Shown here: positions 55,212-64,000 of the stretch, in pieces
Layout: each line of letters begins with the position of its first letter
Numbering within the stretch: position 1 is the stretch's first letter
From: Ruminiclostridium papyrosolvens DSM 2782
Lineage (GTDB): Bacteria > Bacillota > Clostridia > Acetivibrionales > DSM-1351
NCBI RefSeq assembly: GCF_029318685.1
Contig: NZ_CP119677.1
Location: 4,951,001-5,015,000 of the forward strand
DNA: 64,000 nt
Reading direction: 5' to 3'
Translations under genes and position numbers: made by a program
Notes under the pieces: generated by a model
The model's database searches: none
Told to the model about the DNA's origin: nothing
The model's input: only the letters and a program-made list of their open reading frames with translations

Positions 55212-55494
55212 TAATCCACATTTTACACAGACTAAAATTCAACATAAATTTCATACCACCACAATATATGCACTCAGTAACTAAATATTACAACAATATT
55301 TTGTATGGGCAAAGTCCATCGTGTATACAATCAACACTTAATTATTTTTAATCCACATTTCCACCTTAAACTGTGGATTATCTGTAGAAATCACTACTAC
55401 CTTAAAGCCCACTCTTTCTAAGGACACAGCCTTTTTAAAAAAACAATATGTGAATAACTTAAAAAAAATGTGGATAAATATAATTTTATCCACA
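55212..55494. promoter_or_regulatory. Cluster of DnaA-box-like sequences, cluster 2
   Basis: Six 9-mers: TAATCCACA (55212-55220), TAATCCACA (55349-55357), TGTGGATTA (55372-55380), and perfect matches TGTGAATAA (55449-55457), TGTGGATAA (55469-55477) and TTATCCACA (55486-55494). They occupy the 447-base gap between the spore-protein gene and nadC, in AT-rich DNA. I see no gene in this gap. Confidence 0.65.
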
Positions 55495-55517
55495 TTCCAT
55501 ACTTAATTTTATTTTTA

Positions 55518-56354
55518 TTACTCAATATTCATACTTATATCAACAGAATTAGCAGAGTGAGTAAGTTTACCTATAGATATAATATCAACTCCTGTTAAAG
55601 CAACATTGTATATTGTTTCTTCACTTATATTTCCCGAAGCCTCTACAAGCGCCCTCTTATCTATAAACTTAACTGCCTCTGTCATCTGTTCATTTGACAT
55701 ATTATCAAGCATAATTATATCAGCTTTGCACTCCAAGGCCTCACGAACCTCTTCCATGGACTCTACCTCTACCTCAATCTTTACAGTATGAGGAATACTG
55801 CTTCTTACGCGTTCAACTGCATTTCTTATGCCTCCGGCAGCAGCAATATGGTTATCCTTGATTAGAACGCCGTCAGAAAGTGAAAATCTGTGATTGGCTC
55901 CTCCGCCTGCATTAACTGCATACTTTTCCAAAAGTCTCATACCGGGAGTAGTCTTTCTTGTATCAGTTACCTTTACAGGCAAACCCTGTACTTTGCTAAC
56001 ATATCTGTTAGTCATTGTAGCAACTGCAGACAGCCTTTGCATAAAGTTTAATGCAGTCCTTTCACCTTTTAGCAAGGCTCTGGTAGGACCGCTTACTTCT
56101 GCAATAATATCCCCTTTTGATACCTTGTCCCCATCCTTTACAAAGGCTTTGAAACACACGTCGCCATCCAGTACTTCAAAAACATACTTTGCAACATCAA
56201 GTCCGACTATAACAGCGTCTTGCTTAGCCAGAAATTCAGCCTTGGATGAATCGCCTTCTGAAATAATATTATCTGTAGTAATATCACCCAGAGGCATATC
56301 TTCCTTTAGTGCATTCATAACTATTTCATGGATATAAAGTTTACTGAGTTTCAT
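55518..56354 (-). CDS. nadC: Nicotinate-nucleotide pyrophosphorylase (quinolinate phosphoribosyltransferase)
   Basis: Turns quinolinate and PRPP into nicotinate mononucleotide, the end of de novo NAD ring synthesis. The 278-residue enzyme has the LKGERTALNFMQRLSAVAT, DTRKTTPGMR, ANHRFSLSDGVLIKDNH and EVEVESMEE motifs of the active site. AGGAGG precedes its ATG. Third gene of nadA-nadB-nadC, 11 bases after nadB. Confidence 0.97.
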   Translation of the reverse strand: MKLSKLYIHEIVMNALKEDMPLGDITTDNIISEGDSSKAEFLAKQDAVIVGLDVAKYVFEVLDGDVCFKAFVKDGDKVSKGDIIAEVSGPTRALLKGERTALNFMQRLSAVATMTNRYVSKVQGLPVKVTDTRKTTPGMRLLEKYAVNAGGGANHRFSLSDGVLIKDNHIAAAGGIRNAVERVRSSIPHTVKIEVEVESMEEVREALECKADIIMLDNMSNEQMTEAVKFIDKRALVEASGNISEETIYNVALTGVDIISIGKLTHSANSVDISMNIE

Positions 56355-56365
56355 TTTTCCTCCTA

Positions 56366-57970
56366 TTAAAATGGTGAAGACATCTTGCCCTTCTCCAATT
56401 CTTTAACAATGTTTTTTCTCCAATTAACATCATCCGTCTTGTCAAAATCCGTTCTATAATGCGCTCCTCTGCTCTCTTTTCTCTCAAGGGCAGATTCTAT
56501 AACTAGACCTGCTACTGTCAGCATATTCAGCACTTCCAGCTTCACAAGACTGAAGCCTGATAAATCTGTGTATTTTTTATATACAGCATTAATAATTTCA
56601 GCGGCCTTTTCAAGACTTTGATGATTTCTGATTATACCAACATACTTAGTCATGGCAGCCTGTATCTCTTCCTTCATAGCTTTGAGAGCTGCATCGCTAG
56701 CTTTATTGGAAACAAAACTTATCTTTGAATCCACAGATAAGTTATTAGTATGTTTACCATCTGTCCCGATTTTTCTGGCAATTTTCCTTCCGAAAACCAG
56801 TCCTTCCAGCAAGGAATTACTTGCCAGCCTGTTTGCTCCGTGAATCCCGGTACAAGCTACTTCACCACATGCATATAAGCCGGGGATATTGGTCTGACCA
56901 TCAACATCTGTTCTGATTCCCCCCATACAGTAGTGCTCTGCCGGAGCAACCGGAATAAAGTCCTTGGATATATCTATCCCGTAATCAAGGCATGTCTTAA
57001 AAATATTTGGAAATCTATTTTCGAGATATTCTCTGCTTTTAAAAGTAATATCCAGAAAAACGTTTTTAGAGTCAGTAAGAGACATTTCCTTAAAAATAGC
57101 TCTTGAAACAACATCTCTAGGTGCAAGCTCGCCTAATTCATGGTATTTTTTCATAAAAGCTTCACCCTTGCAATTTTTAAGGCGTGCACCTTCTCCCCTG
57201 ACTGCCTCAGAAATTAAAAAGCTTTTGTCTTTTGGGTGGTACAGTACTGTAGGATGGAATTGTACGAATTCCATATCCATTGCCTGCGCACCTGCTCTAA
57301 GACACATTCCTACTCCGTCTCCGGTTGCAACCTCCGGATTTGTAGTATGTGAATAAATTTGTCCAAAACCTCCCGTTGCAATAACAACAGAATTTGAAAG
57401 GAAAATTTTTATTTTATCCGGTTTTTCATCATAAACTATAACTCCGCTGCAATTTCCATTTTGAATAATAAGGTCAACAGCAAAATGGCTTTCAAAAATA
57501 GATATGTTCTTCTTCTTTCTGGCAACCTCAATAAGCTTATCACAGACTTCCTTGCCTGTTGTATCACCTGAGTGGATAATCCTGTTTACGCTGTGGGCAC
57601 CTTCTCTTGTAAGGGATAGCTGTTGACCGCTTTTATCAAAGTTCACACCCAGACTGCATAGTGTTCTAATATTTTCAGCAGCCTCTTCTACCAAAACCCA
57701 TACGCTTGTCTCATCGTTTAATCCTGCACCGGCAAAAAGAGTATCTTTGAAATGTAACTGAGGCGAATCATTCTTCTCATCGAGAGATACTGCTATTCCA
57801 CCCTGCGCAAGAACTGAATTACTAATGTCCAGTGTCTCCTTTGTAATTATCCCAATCTGGAAACTGTCGGGTATCTCCAATGCAGTATATACTCCGGCTA
57901 TTCCACTACCAATAATTAAGACATCCTTGCGTATGACCTCAACGTCAACCTTATTACTATCCTCTTCCAT
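56366..57970 (-). CDS. nadB: L-aspartate oxidase
   Basis: FAD enzyme that oxidises aspartate to iminoaspartate, using O2 or, in anaerobes, fumarate. 534 residues: FAD motif GSGIAGVYTALE near 17-28, the substrate-loop REGAHSVNRIIHSGD segment, HPTVLYHP and GIHGANRLASNSLLEGLVFG. C-terminal three-helix domain from about 430. GGAGGG ribosome site. Product passes to NadA. Confidence 0.96.
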   Translation of the reverse strand: MEEDSNKVDVEVIRKDVLIIGSGIAGVYTALEIPDSFQIGIITKETLDISNSVLAQGGIAVSLDEKNDSPQLHFKDTLFAGAGLNDETSVWVLVEEAAENIRTLCSLGVNFDKSGQQLSLTREGAHSVNRIIHSGDTTGKEVCDKLIEVARKKKNISIFESHFAVDLIIQNGNCSGVIVYDEKPDKIKIFLSNSVVIATGGFGQIYSHTTNPEVATGDGVGMCLRAGAQAMDMEFVQFHPTVLYHPKDKSFLISEAVRGEGARLKNCKGEAFMKKYHELGELAPRDVVSRAIFKEMSLTDSKNVFLDITFKSREYLENRFPNIFKTCLDYGIDISKDFIPVAPAEHYCMGGIRTDVDGQTNIPGLYACGEVACTGIHGANRLASNSLLEGLVFGRKIARKIGTDGKHTNNLSVDSKISFVSNKASDAALKAMKEEIQAAMTKYVGIIRNHQSLEKAAEIINAVYKKYTDLSGFSLVKLEVLNMLTVAGLVIESALERKESRGAHYRTDFDKTDDVNWRKNIVKELEKGKMSSPF

Positions 57971-58076
57971 TCATTTACCCTCCATATCCCCACTCGTGTA
58001 AAGGAGCTGTTGATAAGCGCTACTTATATCAGTTCTGTTCCATGCTATGGGGTAAAGTACATAATTGTTACAATAC

Positions 58077-58991
58077 CTATTTTCCTACTGCCAGCATTCT
58101 ATTTAAACTACCGGATGCGCGCTCAATAATATCTCTGTCCAGAGTTATTTCATATTGCCTTTTTGCCAAAGCATCATGAACACTCTGTAATGATGTCTTC
58201 TTCATATTCGGACAAATCAGCCCAGTGGACATCATATAAAAAGTCTTATTAGGGTTTTCCTTTTTCAGCTGATAAAGAACACCCATCTCGGTTCCAATAA
58301 TAAATTTATCATGTTCCGAATTTCTCGCGTAATCAATAATCTGCTTTGTGCTTCCCACGAAATCTGCAAGTTCCTGTATTTCCGGTTGACATTCCGGGTG
58401 TACTAGTAAGATAGCATCAGGATGGAGTCTCTTTGACTCTAAAACCGCATCTGCCTTAATTTTATGGTGTGTGATACAGTAACCTTCCCAAAAAATAATA
58501 TTCTTCTCAGGCACCATTTTTGCAACATAACTGCCAAGATTCTTGTCAGGAGCAAAAATAATATCCTTTTTGTCAATTGCTCTGATAACATTCACTGCAT
58601 TAGATGAAGTACAACAAATATCACATTCTGCCTTAACTTCTGCACTTGAATTTATATAACATACAACAGCTGCATCAGGATACTTCTTTTTTGCTTCTTT
58701 CAAAGCATCAGCCGTAACCATATCTGCCATGGGACAACCTGCATTTATTTCAGGCAACAGAACCGTCTTTTCAGGCGATAGGATTTTAGCACTTTCCGCC
58801 ATAAAATGAACTCCGCAGAAAACTATGGTATCAGCCTGGCTGGAAGCACAAAACTGGCTTAAAGCAAAAGAATCTCCCGTAACGTCAGCAATTTCCTGTA
58901 CCTCATCAACCTGATAGCTATGAGCAACAATAACTGCATTATGCTCTTTCTTCATTTTGTTAATATTACTAATCAACAAATTTTTATCCAT
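58077..58991 (-). CDS. nadA: Quinolinate synthase
   Basis: Condenses iminoaspartate with dihydroxyacetone phosphate using a [4Fe-4S] cluster. A 304-residue protein with cluster cysteines in [15 protein letters not shown] and [10 protein letters not shown] and triad segments HPEC and GTEMGVLY. I use the ATG at 58989-58991 (GAGGG 7 bases upstream). The longer frame from 59033 has no clear site. First gene of the nad operon; 106 bases to nadB without a visible terminator. Confidence 0.95.
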   Translation of the reverse strand: MDKNLLISNINKMKKEHNAVIVAHSYQVDEVQEIADVTGDSFALSQFCASSQADTIVFCGVHFMAESAKILSPEKTVLLPEINAGCPMADMVTADALKEAKKKYPDAAVVCYINSSAEVKAECDICCTSSNAVNVIRAIDKKDIIFAPDKNLGSYVAKMVPEKNIIFWEGYCITHHKIKADAVLESKRLHPDAILLVHPECQPEIQELADFVGSTKQIIDYARNSEHDKFIIGTEMGVLYQLKKENPNKTFYMMSTGLICPNMKKTSLQSVHDALAKRQYEITLDRDIIERASGSLNRMLAVGK

Positions 58992-59116
58992 TATTTTACC
59001 CTCGTTATCTGTTAAAAATTCCACAATACGCAATCTACTTGAATGCCCTGAAGTTTAAAATACTGCATTTATTTTAATACTTATAATTTGCTTTGTAAAT
59101 GCTTTTATACTAAAAG

Positions 59117-59152
59117 AAAAAATCCCTTCATATAATAATGAAAAGATTTTTC
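59117..59152 (-). terminator. Terminator downstream of the FeoB-associated gene
   Basis: AAAAATC...CTTCAT / ATGAAAAGATTTTT arms, T-rich on the minus strand. Confidence 0.7.
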
Positions 59153-59188
59153 CCATAATAATGCTTTTATTTAAGAAATAAGTAAAAA

Positions 59189-59356
59189 CTACTTGTGGCA
59201 TTTGTTGGCTTCAGGACAACCTGAACATCCGCATCCGCAGCTTGATTCGCCATTTTTTCTCTGTATGATTTTGTGAATTATAATCCAGGCCACTAATACA
59301 AAAATCACAGCAGATATTAAAATCGTTGCAATATTATCTTTTAAAAATTGTATCAT
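59189..59356 (-). CDS. FeoB-associated Cys-rich membrane protein
   Basis: A 55-residue protein with one membrane helix (about 8-30) and a cysteine-rich tail (SSCGCGCSGCPEANKCHK), the FeoB-associated family. These small proteins usually follow feoB and may help iron handling. The ATG at 59354-59356 is 6 bases from GGAGGGG. No feoB is present here, so it looks like a remnant of a feo operon that still has a ribosome site. Confidence 0.88.
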   Translation of the reverse strand: MIQFLKDNIATILISAVIFVLVAWIIIHKIIQRKNGESSCGCGCSGCPEANKCHK

Positions 59357-59450
59357 ATAAAACCCCTCCAATCAACGAGTAACACGTTTACGCTTTGTCT
59401 GAACCTTGCTCATAAGCTATAGTTAATTTAAGCTAATTTCTATTTAACAT

Positions 59451-59563
59451 TTATAGAATAATCCTATCTACAAAACCCAAGCTTTCTAAGAATTTTCTGG
59501 CTTCATCTTTCCCATTGCCTTTATTGAATTCATTTCGCCTAAAGAAACCATCGTTAATGGCAT
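59451..59563 (-). pseudogene. feoA: Truncated, frameshifted feoA remnant
   Basis: With AGGGAG upstream, an ATG (59561-59563) opens a FeoA-like start MPLTMVSLGEMNSI. A one-base shift is then needed to continue as KGNGKDEARKFLESLGFVDRII before a stop at 59451-59453. The conserved SLGF stretch is the middle of FeoA; the C-terminal half is gone. feoB, expected next, is absent: only about 95 bases separate this from the FeoB-associated gene. Confidence 0.75.
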
Positions 59564-59580
59564 ATAAATCACTCCCTTTA

Positions 59581-59669
59581 GTTAGTGCAAACTAACCAAC
59601 CATTTATAAAATTAGTTAGCACTTGCTAACCTCATACTTGAGTTTACCATCGCTAACTTCAATTGTCAA
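59581..59669 (-). promoter_or_regulatory. Feo promoter with two DtxR-type palindromes
   Basis: On the minus strand TTGACA (59669-59664) and TAAACT (59646-59641) have a 17-base spacer. Downstream lie two palindromes: GTTAGC-ACTT-GCTAAC (59615-59630) and GTTAGT-GCAA-ACTAAC (59581-59596). Both resemble iron-repressor boxes (TTAGGTTAG...CTAACC type). A half site CGCTAAC lies at 59651-59657. Confidence 0.75.
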
Positions 59670-59801
59670 CAAATCTTATATATTAATTCTATTAATTTGA
59701 AAATAAAGCCTGTACTCATACCTTGATAAAGGGTGTTCATATGCTATAATTATAGAATTAGAGTTAAATTGATTTCAAATGAAGAATATGGAGGCTGTTA
59801 A

Positions 59802-60173
59802 ATGACAAAGCTACAAGAGTCAGGTGAAAATTACCTGGAAACCATATTAATTCTTAAAAATAAGAATGGAAATGTCCGCTCAATAGATATTGCTACGGAA
59901 TTAGGTTATACAAAACCTAGCATAAGCCGTGCAATGACTATTCTAAAAAATGCGCAATATATTACAGTTGATGATAGTACGGGATATATATCCCTCACAG
60001 ATAGCGGTTATGAGATTGCTAAAGCAATGTATGAACGACATGAAATACTGTCCCGCTATTTAATATCAATCGGTGTTTCCCCTGAAACAGCAACGCAGGA
60101 CGCATGTAGAATAGAACACGTAATAAGTCAGGAAACCTTTGAAAAAATAAAAGAAAATACCGGTAATAAGTAA
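59802..60173 (+). CDS. DtxR/MntR-family metal-dependent regulator
   Basis: A 123-residue protein with an N-terminal winged helix (SIDIATELGYTKPSISRAMTIL) and dimer/metal region (YERHEILSRYLISIGVSPETATQDACRIEHVIS) in the DtxR pattern: Glu, Cys and His in DACRIEHV. The C-terminal SH3-like domain of DtxR is absent, as in MntR. It is divergent from the feo remnant, with the palindromes between, and probably represses it with iron or manganese. Confidence 0.9.
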   Translation: MTKLQESGENYLETILILKNKNGNVRSIDIATELGYTKPSISRAMTILKNAQYITVDDSTGYISLTDSGYEIAKAMYERHEILSRYLISIGVSPETATQDACRIEHVISQETFEKIKENTGNK

Positions 60174-60253
60174 GCCTATATATAAATACTTTCTTACTAT
60201 AATAGTCAACTGCTCTATTATATTTACTTTTTAATATTTCGTTATATAATAAC

Positions 60254-60282
60254 AAAACCTCAAGCTATGAGCTTGAGGTTTT
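60254..60282. terminator. Shared terminator of the rRNA operon and the DtxR-family gene
   Basis: 13-base perfect arms (60254-60266, 60270-60282), with A and T flanks on both sides; it ends the minus-strand rRNA operon and the convergent regulator gene. Confidence 0.85.
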
Positions 60283-60290
60283 CATATAAA

Positions 60291-60406
60291 TCCGGCGGAG
60301 ACCTACTTTCCCGGGCCGTTTCCAGCCAAGTATTATCGGCACTGAGATGCTTAACTGCCGTGTTCGGTATGGGAACGGGTGTATCCATCTCGTCATTTCC
60401 ACCAGA
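60291..60406 (-). rRNA. rrf: 5S ribosomal RNA
   Basis: About 116 bases; the ends TCTGGTGG and CCGCCGGA pair as helix I. The loop B/C segment GTTCCCATACCGAACACGG and the loop E region are intact. Confidence 0.95.
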
Positions 60407-60519
60407 AAATTATTAGGTACTTTGTACCTTCAGAACTGATTAATGTTATTCTTCTAAGAAGATGTGAAGCTCTCATTGTCTGGTTAAGACCTTCTACTTT
60501 TGAATACCTGTTTTCTTTG

Positions 60520-63606
<3,087 letters not shown>

Positions 63607-64000
63607 TCTTCGAATTATCTTCGATTCTTTCAGATTCTCTTAAAGTGATTGTCTTAACCTATCAATGAGTTAATTTCCTAAGAGTTGCATGTTTCCAACG
63701 TAAACTGCTTTACGTGTTTCAAAGGATTTCTCCTTCTTCACATGTTACCCTTATTACTTTTCTAGAAAATACATAATTAATATATATCTCTTGTCTTCTC
63801 ATCTTCTTAAAACGTATTTCAAACTTTCGTTTGAAACGCATTCTTTGAATAACATTATTCAGTTCTCAAGGTACAACTTTTTCAAAGTCCATTTGCATGG
63901 GCTTTGAAAACTAAACAGTGATTGTAAAGAAACTCTAAGATAATGATTACCAGTCAAGCGAGCTTCGCTCAAGCTTTTCTGTCATTTATCTTCGACCTAA
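63607..64000 (-). other. 16S-23S spacer (partial)
   Basis: AT-rich spacer upstream of 23S, with a processing stem region (GTTTCAAACGAAAGTTTGAAAT, 63816-63840). I see no tRNA. The window ends before the 16S gene. Confidence 0.7.

Noticed and set aside
50712-55494. Chromosome origin (oriC) at the DnaA-box clusters
   Set aside because: No dnaA, dnaN, rpmH or gyr genes lie nearby, so an origin is not supported; a DnaA-binding or titration site remains possible.

Overview
The window looks like the chromosome of a low-GC, Gram-positive, spore-forming anaerobe of the Clostridia. It most resembles the mesophilic plant-fibre degraders of the Ruminiclostridium (Clostridium cellulolyticum) type. Evidence: strong AGGAGG-type ribosome sites, frequent TTG starts, T-box leaders, an SspF-like spore protein, desulfoferrodoxin, an agr-type peptide signalling locus, an arabinose operon under an AraR-type repressor, a GH43 glycosidase and a secreted CE1/CBM9 esterase. 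The genus is an inference; no search was run.

Layout. 0-7.3 kb: a branched-chain amino-acid operon on the minus strand (ilvB, ilvN, ilvC, leuA, then cimA) behind a sigma-A promoter and a T-box leader, probably leucine-specific. 7.3-9.9 kb: a GH43 glycosidase, a thioredoxin-like protein and tadA. 10-23.3 kb: a sugar-nucleotide and glycosyltransfer island. gmd and fcl (GDP-L-fucose synthesis) run forward and converge on a minus-strand gene series: manC, four paralogous NodZ/FUT8-like putative fucosyltransferases, a ThDP-dependent E1 alpha/beta pair, an SDR epimerase/dehydratase, a cytosolic subtilase, a degenerate APH-fold kinase and a DivIVA-like coiled coil. 23.4-24.8 kb: an SMR / GT2 / DUF2304 membrane module. 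24.9-27.6 kb: leuS with a leucine T-box. 27.7-30 kb: agrB, agrD and an agrC-like kinase, without agrA. 30-36.4 kb: a SWIM/SNF2 helicase, an M29 aminopeptidase and PepF. 36.6-38.3 kb: tRNA-Arg(CCT) and a decayed copy of the same tRNA, bracketing two accessory genes. 38.4-45 kb: secreted proteins (RCC1-like, unknown, Big2-CBM9-CE1 esterase), a LacI regulator and small membrane or secreted proteins. 45.2-50.3 kb: araD, araB, an isomerase and araR. 50.4-55.5 kb: housekeeping genes and two clusters of DnaA-box-like sequences. 55.5-59 kb: nadA-nadB-nadC. 59.1-60.2 kb: remnants of an iron-uptake (feo) locus with a DtxR-type regulator. 60.3-64 kb: 5S and 23S rRNA (minus strand) and part of the 16S-23S spacer; the 23S gene carries an insertion in the helix-45 region.

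How the parts work together. ManC, Gmd and Fcl give mannose-1-P to GDP-mannose to GDP-L-fucose, which would feed the four putative fucosyltransferases next to them. The E1 pair and the SDR enzyme could make an unusual, perhaps acyl-branched, sugar, and the subtilase could process a protein or peptide acceptor. This island is the best candidate for an undescribed system. Other points of interest are the Ser-type AgrD without AgrA, the decayed feo locus with intact operators, the tRNA-bracketed segment, the DnaA-box clusters and the 23S intervening sequence.
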